Source: Syngnathus acus
Lineage: Eukaryota > Chordata > Actinopteri > Syngnathiformes > Syngnathidae
DNA: 64,000 nucleotides
Direction: 5' to 3'
Assembly (NCBI RefSeq): GCF_901709675.1
Contig: NC_051087.1
Span: 13,643,384-13,707,383, forward strand
This document shows, piece after piece, positions 12,628 to 24,692 of this stretch (position 1 is the first letter of the stretch; every line of letters begins with the position of its first letter). The translations under genes and the position numbers were made by a program. The notes under the pieces are model-generated. The model did no database searches and was not told the DNA's origin. It was given only the letters and a program-made list of their open reading frames with translations.

Positions 12628-13874
12628 CTAGTCTGCACTACACACTTTGTGCATTCAACTGATGTCTGTTGTATTTTTACTTTTTTATTGCCACTAGACG
12701 CACAGTAAGCTTCCCTTAGAGGCCCCAATCGTCTGGCCAAAGCATCATTTCTTCTTGCTGCTGTTCTACAGCAACAACACGTATTCCCAAAGTTGAATAT
12801 CTTGCTTTTAAGTTAGACTTATGGCCATCTTGAGCATTTTGAGTAGCAAGTTTGTCTGAAAATAGGGGCAGGATAGAGCGGGAGACAAACTAAAAATGTC
12901 GAAGGCAAAGCCAAGTCAGAGGAGGACACCTAAAACAGAAAGTCAGAGGTCTCGTAGCACTCCCATGGGGACACCTAGCAGGATGTAGGAGGGTCAAGCT
13001 ATTAGGCAGCAGTTTGATATCTCCTCTGTGTAGAACTTGTTTAGACTCTCCTGGTTACTGAGGCCCTGCAGGGAAATTGGCCTCATTTCCTTGGCTACTT
13101 CCTCTTCAATTCAGACTCTAGTGAGTGAGTCTATGCTTTATGTCATTTGGAATCTAGTTTAGCCCAAGTAATCTGCAAACAGCAAAGACATGATAAGGAA
13201 TTAAAATACAATTATCAGAATCTTGGGATATTACTGTGCTGCCAGTTGTTTTCAAATTAGAAATAGCAAATGAGGCAACTTCAAGGACTTGGGCTTTGGT
13301 ACTGGAAGATTGATTCATGTCTTGCACACACAAAAAAATAGTGAGACACTAGTCTGCTTCCTAGCTCTAGGTGGCGCAGTATCAGTGTGCGCCATGAACT
13401 CTGACATCTTCCCTTCCATGCCACTATGTGTGTTATTAGCCTGTCTGTGTGGTTTGCAACAAAATATACAGAAACAAAAATTAGACTGGAAAAAAATGGT
13501 TACAGATGGAACAAGCTGAATTTCTATAATTCTATGAAATTATACAAAAATGACCATAAGCATGGTGAAAAAGCTATTCTATTTTAATTAGGCCTAAGGT
13601 CAATTGCTTTCCATTGCAGTTGTTATGTCGCATTGACTATTTGTTGCTGAGGATCAAAGGTTACTGAGGTCACCTCGTCAGTTAGGCAGAGCTGATGGTT
13701 TTGTATTGGGTCACTAAAGTCCATGCCCACAGGTACAGGCCTTCTTTGCCGTAATAGCTACTGCAGAATATCTGACATTTTTTTTCACAGTGTTTGAGGT
13801 GAGGCTGCTCAGCCTGGCAATTTATTCCAATGGTTGTTGCTTTCAACTAACTACTGTTCACTGCGTGAATCAAA

Positions 13875-14450
13875 CTCTATGGGCCCTATTTTGTGCCCTT
13901 GGCGCAAAAATGGGCGGAACTTCATTTCTGTTCCAATGCAAGTCTAGTCTAGCGTGTTTGGGGCAATGTTGTGCTCAACTGAGCATGCCGGCGAACAACG
14001 CAATCTCGCCCCCAACGTACCTGCTAATTTGGTGACAGAAAGTAGGCATAAAAGCAGGCGCATCGTCATTTTCGTGCAGGGGCAATGGTTTAGTTCGGCG
14101 TGTTTGTGAATTTGGTAGACGTGCTACGCCTCAATGTGCGTTTCTGTCTCGCCTATCAGCGCATCTGCAAATGTGGTTTCAAAAAGATGCCAGTCTCAGT
14201 TATACCTTGCATTGAGGTTGTAAGGCAACGAGGCAAGCCGGCGGGTTAGGGTTAGCGCTATGGTTAGCTCAGCACTTTGTGCTCTGCTCTTCTTTTGTTT
14301 CCTCAATGTCAGGCACGGCATACTCGGATTTGCACTTTAACCGCCTTGATTTTGATGCAAATTAGCAATATGGCATGGATTGGCTGTTAAATGTTTACTT
14401 CCATTCCACAAAAGAGCACAAAGGCGCAAATGCCCCCTTTACGCCCAATT
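13875..14450. mobile_element. degenerate DNA-element-like repeat (gggccctattttgtgcc)
   Basis: It begins gggccctattttgtgccctt with ggcgcaaaaatgggcgg, a start typical of an old fish DNA element. Similar ggcgcaaatgcccccttta sequence occurs near 14425. No clean inverted end or target duplication was found, so the limits are approximate. Confidence 0.35.
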
Positions 14451-17160
14451 ATACCAGCTCAACACATTTCAAAATACCAAAAGAAAGAAAACCCCACCAT
14501 GCGCAGTTAGACTACACTGCGCTAGATTTGAAAATGTATGAATTGTATGATTGTATGTCAATGTTGCAACGTAAGAATGACAAATGCTGTCAAATGCTCC
14601 AGGTTCAATCTGGTCTCACCAAAAAATACATTTTCTCAAATCCCTTAGGCTAGGTGTTGATGTTTCTACCTGCAGTAACAATGACACCATCAGACGTAGT
14701 GTCCTTTATCATGCTTTGATTGCATGCATGACCAAATCTTCCCCCTTTCTTTGGTTCTCTTTTCTGTTGTCAGAGCTGAATGCCTACCGTACATGTTCAT
14801 CTTATTCACTAGTTTAAAAGGCAATTTGCGGAAACCATATGATCCTCAATGCTGATAAAGTGGAAAGCCAGTCTTACAGGAACTGACATGAGGTAACAGC
14901 ACTTTACTGCCTACTGTATTCGATGGCTGTCAGGTTAGTGGAGTGTGCCCTTTGGCAGGATAATAAGTGACACACAATTATATTGTCATGTGAAGTTCAA
15001 AATCGAATCAAGTAATGCAGGGTAACTACTGCGAAAGACAACTTCCACTTTTCGAGTTGCTCTCAGAACTGTCCTCATCATGGTCGTGACAGTGTAATAT
15101 TACATTTTCTTCCCTTTTGGAACTACAGCTAACACCCTTGTGAATTTTCCTACACATATATATGTTGTCCCTGAGTACGTAGGATGTAGGTTATTTATTA
15201 ATATACCCTCTTGACTCAAGATGTGCATACAATGTGAGTGGTGATAATTGTAGTGGTATGGTATGGTCAGGTTCATGCAATTACACAAAGTACACCAGCA
15301 GTTGTTGGAAATATAAAGAATTCTGAATATATGTTTAAATCCATATAGGTTTTGCATTTTTTTTCACCTGGTCATATTTTAGTATAAGTAGTTTGCATCC
15401 TGAAAAAATGTGGGCGCTAGAGCACTGATGAACAGTAATGGCAGCAAGGCTCCCAAAAATGAGGCATCTGACCTTTTATTCCTGTTAAGCAAGGTGCTGA
15501 AATGCTTGTCTCATCGATTTAGGATTCCTTTGTGGCACTTTATCAGTGCGCTCCTGTCATCAATACAAACTGGGTCGGCCCATGCTCGGGCATGTTTTTG
15601 CCCGGGCCATGGAGCGATTTGATGGCACTGTGAAATGCCTGGATGTTGTTTGTGTCAGCATAACCTTGGATCTTTTTAAAATGTGTGGTGCCTGGTTGAT
15701 AATGTGGATGTTTCTGCAAGAGTGCTCTGGCAACAAGCTCGACAGGAAGTCTCAAATCTGTATTTCCACTTGTGTACAGTTCAAGTCTCAACTAATTGTG
15801 CCCTGCTTATTTCCTCATTGTCGCATTTTGATTAATAGACCTGACTGAGGCACAAAAACAGGAGCAGAGCACTTGAGTGGGCGAGTGTTGCACGTCAGTC
15901 AGACTCAGTTAATGTGGATTTGGTTGTTTACTGTTTTGTTGTTTACTGTTTTGTCGTTGTTTAGACAGTAGGGTTACGGGTTAGTGTTTTTGTAAATCTT
16001 GCAAACCAAAGTACCCTCTATATCTCTTGAATGCATTTCAGTTAAGGCAAACTGGACCACAGGCTGGCCCACTAAGGGGCTTGGTTCTGGACTGCATGCG
16101 GCGCGCAAGTCGTTAATTGAATAACACTCTTTTATAGTGTGGACGCGTGTGTTTCCATTCTGCTGTTCCACTGTCAGGATCTGATGTTCCCTTGCAAGGA
16201 ACTCGATGGGAAACGAATCAACAAGTAGTGTTAATTGACTAGTCCAAACAACCTGCCTGCCTGCCTTGGCTCAGATGCTCAGCTCCAGTATGTGTACCAT
16301 GGTCAGATTTGTGGAGTTTGTGGATGGTTCATAATGGGCTTCATTCCGTCACATTTAATCAGCTTTGCTCTCAGAGACAGAGGGATTACTGGGCCTTTGG
16401 TGTATAAAGGCCACCGGACCTGGCGGACTCTTAACACCGCAGTATTGTTTTGGTGTGCAATATGCTAATCCCAATTAGCAGTGGTGTGCAGCGGGGAATG
16501 TCACATACCACAAATCCACACGAGTCACAGACTGGAGAGTGTGTGTTTGGAAGAGAGTCAAAAGACAGTGGCAGTGGCTCCCTCATTCTTACACTCAGAA
16601 ATAAAAAAAATAAAAACCCAATTCTGCCAACAAAAAAAGACAGCCTGATTTAGTCTCCTGCATCTAGATTTGAGAAATTTTATGAATGGAAAATGTAACA
16701 ATGGTATGACCTTCATTTCATGATTTTACCACACGTGGTTAATTCATCCAATCTGGATCACCAAGCAGACCAAGTGGAGGACTGCCTCTGCTGTGCCTCC
16801 ACGTTGTCATATGCGCGTCCAGTCCCCGTGGAAAAGTTTTACTTTTGCTAAAACGCTGGCACATAGTTGCAAGTGGCATTTGTCTGTATAACATCGAACT
16901 TGTCTTAAAAATACTGTACCTGTTTAGATATCATGGCAACAACTTCAGCAAAAAAGTGGTGGTATTTCTTTTATACACTAGTATGCTGTTTGGAAGCAGC
17001 TATTCATTCCATATTCGAACATTAAAACCGATGTTCTTTAAATGTTTAATGCCCCCTATCATATTTTAGGAATGGCTTGCTTGGCTGTCAACATAATAAA
17101 ACAAGCAGTCTTACCACAGCCAGCATTTTCAAAGCCCATTTATTATTTAATAGTTACGTT

Positions 17161-17185
17161 TCGTGTGTGTGTGTGTGTGAGTGTG

Positions 17186-17254
<69 letters not shown>

Positions 17255-17273
17255 GTGTGTGTGTGTGTGTGTG
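17161..17273. repeat. (GT)n microsatellite
   Basis: About 110 bp of GT with a (GTGTGA)n segment at the left end. Confidence 0.97.
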
Positions 17274-18159
17274 AGCAAGCGAGCAAGCGTGTGTTTGAAT
17301 AAAAGTACCTCGATTTTTAGTTTCAGTCGTATCCTAATCATAAATGTTATACAACCTTAATAATGACAATTATTTGCAGTTCGTAAAGTCTGGCGCAAGA
17401 ATATAGCCAATATATTCAATACATACATAAAGTCTCGTTTCATTCAAACCTTTGTGTGTGGAGCTGTAAATAAACTTCAGCAAAAAGATGGTCATTGTCT
17501 TTCAACTTTCTTGTTTGGGAAGGAATCCTAGATAGCACTGTCCGCTTTCCTTGTTAACCTCTGCTCGGTGTGCAGCTTTGCAAACAAACGGATTTGAAAC
17601 AGTGAAAGGCAAAATCAATTCCAATTGGAACTTAGTGACCCCAAGAAAGGCAAACACTGCACTAAATTTGCACTGACCACGATACAGAGGAAAAAAAGGC
17701 AATAAGGTCTTCAGCAGTGTCTTTTATTTCATTGAAGCATAGGGTGGTGGTATACATTCTGAACACACTTGTTATATTCAAGGTCGTTGTAATTTAGGCA
17801 ACCAAATTAACCAAACACCATGTTAAACCATGTTACAATCAAATTAAACCATGTTACAGTTTTTTTTATTTATTTATAAAAAACGATTTATTTTCTATGC
17901 AATGTGTCTGCATTAGAGTCCCAGGGGAGCATCATTTATTTCTTTTCAATACAATACACTTTGTTCGAGGTTAATCTTGGTCACATCAGTTAAAAAACTT
18001 TCTTCTAAAACTTTCGTAGATTTCTCATCTCTGTACTTTGCAAAATCCAATCTGGACTTCCGATTCTTTTTGCTGATGAGCGGTTTGAATCTTGCGCTAT
18101 GGCATGTATATTTCCTCTTTCAATTTCTTCAATGGTGATATACTGTAAAACATGACGGT

Positions 18160-18425
18160 CGCAACAGAATGAATTCTGAAGTCTCCAAACCAATGGTGTC
18201 TGCCAATTCATATAAAAATGCATCCAAACTAATCAGGAGAAGCTTTTTCATGCAACAACATAATTACCCAAAATACACTCCCAACAAAACAAAAATAAGC
18301 AATTGGGAGTGGAAGACTTTGACTGGCCAGGTCATTCATCAGACCTTAACCTAAAAGAGCATGCAAAAGATTTGCATTTCCTTCCCGAAAGGAGCTCATT
18401 TACCTGCTATTTGAATAGAAGCACC
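18160..18425 (+). pseudogene. Tc1-like transposase fragment
   Basis: In the plus strand, SFFMQQHNYPKYTPNKTK resembles the Tc1 MQQDNDPKHTSK catalytic block, and DWPGHSSDLNLKEH resembles WP-Q-SPDLNPIEH. The catalytic D of NDPKH is replaced by Y, and frames are broken between the two blocks. Clearly inactive. Confidence 0.6.
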
Positions 18426-19089
18426 TGTGACTAAAGACAAACTGTGGCAGGGTTTTTATTTTCTGGATCTGAGTTTGCCCATCTCTGGTTTCACAATATT
18501 TTTAATTTTACTTTGAATCAAAATATCGAATGACTGAAACGGCAACTAGAGACTAAAAAGTGAGTCATAGACAAACGGTAAGGACTGCCTAAGTTATCTT
18601 TCTGACCAACGCATCAAACATCTGGAAGGTTTTACATGATTGCATGCAGTCATTGCGATAGCATTGTCTGCTACAGGCGATTGTTCGTGATCATTTTAAT
18701 CTGTGTGTAATATGTTTTTCTATTCCATTATACCACAAACACGAAACAGCTTTCAGACAGCTTTTGTGGTGACCGCGCGCACAGTTCGCAATCCAGACTC
18801 CAAAAAAAAAGGCTGATTGTTCATATTATTTTTACACAGTTTGTCTGTTATGGAACATTGCCTTAACTGCTTTCAAAATTGACGCCATAGAAACAGACAG
18901 TGGTGAGACAGGCTGTTCGCTTCACTGGCTCTCAAAGTCAATGTACAGAAAAGATAAGAAACGAGGATTTTATATTCTCCTGCATGAAAGAGGTTCTTTA
19001 CACAATATTGTGCATCATCCAACATGTAGTTCCAGAATTATTTGGACGACTACAAAAACACTTCAATATATTGGATATAAAATATTTAA

Positions 19090-19665
19090 GATGCTGGAGA
19101 GGAAGGTTCGTTGAGAGGTAGAATCTCAGATTCAAGAGTAGCAGTGTGGTTTTCATTCTGGGCGTAGAACAGTGGACGGGCACTAACTCCTCGGCAGGGT
19201 CCTCGTGGATGAATGGGAGTTCACCCAAAAAGTCTGCATGTGTTTTCTGGACTTAAAGAAAGCGTTCCACCGTGTACCCTGGGATTTTTTCTTGGAGGTT
19301 CACCAGGAGTATGGTATTTCGGACACCCTAGTATGGGCTGGCCACTTTGCAGGCAGTAAGTCAAATTTGTTTCCTTTCAGGGTTGGATTCCGCGAAATTT
19401 GCCCATTGATTCTGTTCGTAAATTTTATGGGCAGAATTTCTAAGAGCAGCCAAGAGATTGAGGATGTTCGGTTTAGTGATCTCAACATTGCATCTCTGCT
19501 TTTTGCAGACAATGAGGTGCTGTTGGCTTCTTCAAGTCGTGATCTCTAGCTCTCACTGGAGCGGTTCGCAACCAAGTGTGAAACGGTTAGAATGAAAATC
19601 CGCACATCCAAAACTGAGACCATGGTCCTCAGTCAGACGAGGGTGAAGTGCCCTCTTTGGGTTAA
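19090..19665 (+). pseudogene. LINE reverse-transcriptase fragment, degenerate
   Basis: Translation gives CMCFLDLKKAFHRVPWDFF, FPFRVGFREICPLILFVNFM, GRISKSSQEIEDVRFSDLNI and ASLLFADNEVLLASSSRDL. These are fish non-LTR reverse-transcriptase blocks. The catalytic YADD-type motif reads FADN, a segment between GHFA and GSKS is deleted, and a stop follows SSSRDL. The upstream bases (ggaggaaggttcgttgagagg) belong to the same element. Inactive. Confidence 0.82.
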
Positions 19666-19726
19666 TACCATTGTGTTTATGCTGGTCGTATCATTTTATT
19701 TTGCTGTATTCATCCGCCACACCTTA

Positions 19727-19797
19727 AAAGTTGGTCCATGATAATATTGTCTGTCAATAATCTGGTCCTTGGTGCTAAAAAGTTTGGGGACCGCTGC
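19727..19797. mobile_element. hAT element end fragment
   Basis: It ends gctaaaaagtttggggaccg, the same terminal type as the hAT element at 9258-9812 but truncated. Confidence 0.5.
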
Positions 19798-19866
19798 TGT
19801 AATCTACAATTAGTTCTTTGATTTTGTCCAAGTTGAGAACAAAATGTCCTTTCCCTCTTTATAGAT

Positions 19867-20072
19867 CAGGGGTGTCAAAATAATTTTTGTCGTGGGCCCC
19901 ATCGTAGTTACAGTTTCCTTCTGAGGGGCATTATGACTGTCAACCCAAATACGTAAATGTATGGACGAAATTTTTGTATTGATACAAGTCGATGCACAAT
20001 TTGTCTTCGTGGGCTGAATATTATTACATTTTGGGCCAAATATGGCCCGCGGGCCAGAGTTTAACACTCCTG
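19867..20072. mobile_element. hAT MITE (same family as 2591-2915)
   Basis: The ends caggggtgtcaaaat and agtttaacactcctg are inverted repeats. The flanks ttatagat and ccatagat match at 6 of 8 positions. Internal deletion relative to 2591-2915. Confidence 0.72.
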
Positions 20073-21469
20073 CCATAGATGGTGACTTTGTGAACCGGGT
20101 CCCTCTGGATGTAAACTTGTCCCCTACTCTGATGAGGCTGAGGATGTTTGTTTCAGCTGCATAATGTGATGAATGCTGCACACAGTGACTTTTGCAGCGT
20201 ACATCGGCATTGAACCAGGGCTTCTGATTGGAGAAAACACAAATAGTCCAGGAGGGGATGCAGATGGAGGTGCACCACCTATTGTAGCTGCTTACAGTGT
20301 CAGTGTTTTCATGAATGCGCTCCGTAGCTTCCTTGAAAATGCACATTGCGAGTTATGTGAATGGATTGTGGATGCCATGGCAAAGGCATCTGCTTTAACT
20401 GTTGTCTGAACTTTTTGGAAAGCCGGGATCATTGCTGAAGAGCAACATGACAACGAGTGACTCCCACAATGACGAGAGGCAACTTGTCTAATGGTGAATT
20501 TGTTCAGCTGTTAATTTGGATACAGAAGATAAGGACTTTAATGGATTTGTGGATAAAGATTACGATACATTGTTACATATACGTATATATAGAATAAAGT
20601 ACAACCAAACACACTGACTTGCTCCCGTTACCAGTTTTGTATAGGCTACTGTGTGTGTGTTTTCTGATATTCATTCTGATTCATTCACCAATTATAAAGA
20701 GGTGATGTGGGTGTCGTTCCCCCATTGAGCTGTGTCGAGAACATCATTTATCTAGTCAAGTCTATTCTGAAAAAAAAACATTTCTAATCTTGACTCTCCT
20801 CCAAGTCTATCCCTTCTGTTCAATACGGCTGTGCCACTGTTTGGTGTTGGATTATTTCTTCACAAGACACCCTCTTCTTTGTTTGCCTTGAGGCATAGCG
20901 CAGTTAAAAAATGAGCCACCACTGACCAGAGAAAGCTAATAAATGGGGTGAATCAATAGAAAGACTCTCTAAAAGTGGGTCGCCACTGAACTGAGCACAT
21001 CATAACCAAGGAAATGAGATTGGATGAGAATGTCACTGTGGGTTTCAAATGGGGAAAAGGATCAATAGCCTAGCAAATGACACAGATCAATCTCACCAGT
21101 GACTGCTCTGGACACTGACTACTCCCGTAACCCAGATCATGGGAATTGCGTGTCAGGAACAGTCAAATTAAAGAAGTGAGAATGAATGGCGGGTCTCATC
21201 TGAGGGTCATATTAACAATGATCACTTATGTCTCTTTTGGCAGAAACCCTGCTCACAGCATTGAAACATTACTACTGTGTACGGGCAACCCTGGTCGAGT
21301 GGTGATCTCAGATCACCTGTCCCTGTGGGGACCCCGGTTCAAGATCTTCCCCAGACACATAGCTGCAGTGTCATTGAGGAAGACACCACAACACCCCCAA
21401 ACTCCTCATTGGGCTTTTTTCCCTTTCCGAAGAAGTTTTGCAAACATCTCTGTTTCTTGCTCATATTTG

Positions 21470-21781
21470 CTTCCTTCGCGGGCTCGACTGAGGTGACATG
21501 TCACGTGACCGAGACGAGCGTCTTGACCTGAACCGACGGATGTAATTGGGAGAGAATCGCCTGTTTTTTTTATATTTTTCAAAATAAATTTTTACTCATT
21601 TTTGCTAGCTTTGTGGGCTAGACTGGGGAAACATGTCACGTGACCGGGGCGAGCGTCTTGACCTGAATTAATTGATCGTCGATTAAAAAACGTTTTTTTT
21701 TTTTCTGTGCGGCTTGGCGGACCGGTACCAAGTGACCCACGGACCGGTACCGGTCCGCGGACCGGGGGTTGGGGACCCCTG
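21470..21781. mobile_element. hAT fragment with internal duplication
   Basis: The right end is gggggttggggacccctg. A block containing catgtcacgtgaccg and gcgtcttgacctgaa occurs twice (21495-21530 and 21630-21670). It is homologous to the right half of 9258-9812. Confidence 0.65.
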
Positions 21782-23024
21782 GTGTACATGACAAAAAAGA
21801 GGCTTTTTCTTCTCTAACTGGAATTCATTTGAAGCTGTGTAACAATAGACAACAAAAAATTATTCAATAACGTACAATAAGTGGAAATGTAGTATTTCTG
21901 TAAAACATGTTTGTGACCACACGTATACTTTATTCTTTCAAATGATAATGTACACCGTGAAAACAGTCCCTGTTTGTCAAAGCCATCAATATAGAAAAAA
22001 AAACTAAAATGTTGAGTCACAGTTTTTTAACTAAGGAGAGGTTTTGCAGTTTAGAGTCGGACTGAAATCATTCATTTCCTTTAATCTACATACGTTTCCA
22101 TTGTACCCCAGCTGTGTTGTGCTGTGAATTTTTATTTTGCATCAGCTTTTTACACACTGAAAGAATGAGAGAGCTCAAGACATTAAAACACAAGTATCTG
22201 ACAGACTCTCTGCTGAATGATTAGGGTAGAAACTTCTATACTTCTGATGTGTTAGAATAAAAGATTCTCTCTGTGCAGAGAGGAAGGATATTCTTTGTAA
22301 CGCTTCTCCCAGCACATGACATTTGACTCTTGTGAAGATTTGACAGTACAATAGTTCTCAACCTTTGTTTCAACATTTTGATGTTTCTCTCACACATAAT
22401 TACTATTTAGGGCCCACTTAAGGAAAGATGATTAGAATATCGCACTAATAACATCAACAAGACTGTGCCTCAAATGCCATCACACTGAGTTCTTGCAACC
22501 GAAATAATTTGTTAAATCATCTGTGGTTCAGTCGGCTGATCACAAACTATGCTGCAAGTTGCATCATCAAGTTTTCTGTTCACGTAACCATCTAAGTCCT
22601 GTTATTGTCGGCAAGAACCAGGAGTCTGCTACATGAAGATTATTGGAATAATACAGAGCCAAGAAACTGTCGACTGTATATCGAGGGATATTTTCTTGTT
22701 AACATAAATGGGGCATAAAATTCTTGGCTGAACAGAAGCTCAACTGCAAGGATCATCATCACAAGCACTAAAATCCCAGTGTCCTGCTGATGATCCTCCA
22801 CAGACTGTTTTATTTGTGCTTGATGTGGCAAATTAACTTGGTCGAGCTTTTTGTTTTTGTGAACATCAAAGATAAGTAAAATTGATGAATCTCATTAAAT
22901 GAATAATGTCTGTTCAGAGATACTACCAGTCAAATGCAGCAGCAGAAGTGAAAACATGAGCAAGACATAAAAACAAGTACCACAAACAAAAGCAATGATT
23001 GAAAGAAGACAGATGGGATTTTAA

Positions 23025-23465
23025 AGGGGTACACACTCCCAAATCAACTTTTTTTTGCTGATAAACTGTATAAACGGGTCTCTGCTAACACTGTCTACAT
23101 GTTCTGGTCATTATTTGGCATTTTAGTGCATGTTTGTTAAAAGCCTGAATTTGGGGCAAAAACTGTATCTGTGGCGCCATCTTTAGGTTAAATACTGCAC
23201 TTTCATGTGAATTTGGCTTTCTGTCCTCTGATTGGACGGGCAGCGAATCCTGATGTCACTTCCGGAAATTTGATGTTGTTGCTCTGCCGCTGTGGGGTAT
23301 ACAAGTGGATCTGTCACGTACACAACCCCGCAGCAAGTTGCAGTTGGAATCGTAGTGCTTGCGAACCTCCGTATATCGATTTTCCGGTTTGTGATTTTTT
23401 TTTAGCATAGCATTTATTTATTTAATGTAACTTGTCATAGAGTAGCTATTATTGAGGTCGTAGTT
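23025..23465. repeat. possible interspersed repeat, unclassified
   Basis: This is a GC-richer block within AT-rich intron: ctcccaaatcaac at the left, then tggcgccatcttt, ctctgattggacgg and cacttccgg. The style suggests a dispersed element or an old gene fragment. I cannot assign it and see no reading frame. Confidence 0.3.
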
Positions 23466-23690
23466 TACCCCGATTTGGCCCAATATTAGTGAGGGGTGGA
23501 GCAAGAGTCTGGTAGAGGATGAGTAAGTTAATATAAGCAAACTGACAAAACAATAAACAAACATCTGGACAAGAAACAACGGATTAGAGGGAGCTGATTG
23601 GTAAACACAAGGGGCCAGGATGACAACAGGTGCAAAGAAACCCTAACAAGGAGACAAAAAAAGCACTCAGAGACTCAAGACATACAACAC

Positions 23691-23785
23691 AGGTGTCACA
23701 CTTCAGTCCTTGAAAGCCGATATCTTGCACGTTTTAGATGTTTTCCTTTTCCAACACACCTGATTCACATTATCAAGATCGTAGG
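23691..23785. mobile_element. hAT end fragment, next to (GTAG)n
   Basis: It begins caggtgtcacacttcagtcc and continues with ccaacacacctgattcac, typical of a Charlie-like hAT end. A (GTAG)n run follows at 23797-23853. Confidence 0.5.
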
Positions 23786-24041
23786 TAGGTACGTGTGTGT
23801 TAGGTAGGTAGGTAGGTAGGTAGGTAGGTAGGTAGGTAGGTAGGTAGGTAGGTATACAACCAGATCAAAAGACTGGTGGACAAACAAGTGTTGGTTAGAT
23901 GATCAATCAGAACGTGTACAAAAAGATCTTGAAGAGTTCGCTGGGAAAGTGCAGTCCAAAGGGCTTACCTCAAAGCGGGAAATTTGTTGTTTGGATTATA
24001 AATAGTATATCTTTTGTGATGACGCGTCTCTCCCAATATGT

Positions 24042-24044
<3 letters not shown>

Positions 24045-24077
<33 letters not shown>

Positions 24078-24200
24078 CGTGCGTGCGTGTTAGTGGTGTC
24101 ACGATACCAGAATTTCAGTAGTCGGTACCAATACCTGTGATTTACCACAATTCTCGATACTAATTTGGTACCACGGTACAAAACAACAAAATCCACTTAG
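24045..24200. repeat. (GT)n run followed by an element end
   Basis: (GT)n with a (GCGT)n tail at 24045-24090. It is directly followed by agtggtgtcacgataccag, the terminal sequence of a common fish hAT-like repeat. No matching right end was found. Confidence 0.5.
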
Positions 24201-24602
24201 TTTTAAAATCACAAATTTATTTAAAACTACTTGAACCATATAGTAAACTTTATACACTAAAAAAAGAGTAACAGTGGCATGGAGCCTTCAAGTCACACAT
24301 CTATGAAAACAAGCAAGACTGATAATAAATAACAATATTCAACTATATACGTTAACAAAAGAGCAGCAGTGGCATGGAGCCTCTCAAGCCTCAAACCTCT
24401 CAAGCATTTTTTGCACGTTGGCTTGTTCGAATCTATTATTGCTCTGGTTTAATGTGACCAGACGTCCTCTTTTTCCCGGACATATCCTACTTTTGAGATC
24501 GAAACAAATGTCGGATGGGAATTTCAAAATTGTCCAGGATTTAGTTTTTTGACTGCCGCCGCCCACTCCAACAGCCATGGTTGCCGTGTAAATATGTATC
24601 TT

Positions 24603-24692
24603 TGTACGTACATACATACATACATACAGTACAATACGTACATACATACATACATACATACATACTACATACATACATACATACTACATACA
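24603..24692. repeat. (TACA)n microsatellite
   Basis: Interrupted TACA tetranucleotides. Confidence 0.95.

Noticed and set aside
19205-19549. A functional reverse transcriptase
   Set aside because: The catalytic motif is altered (FADN), an internal block is deleted, and there is an early stop.
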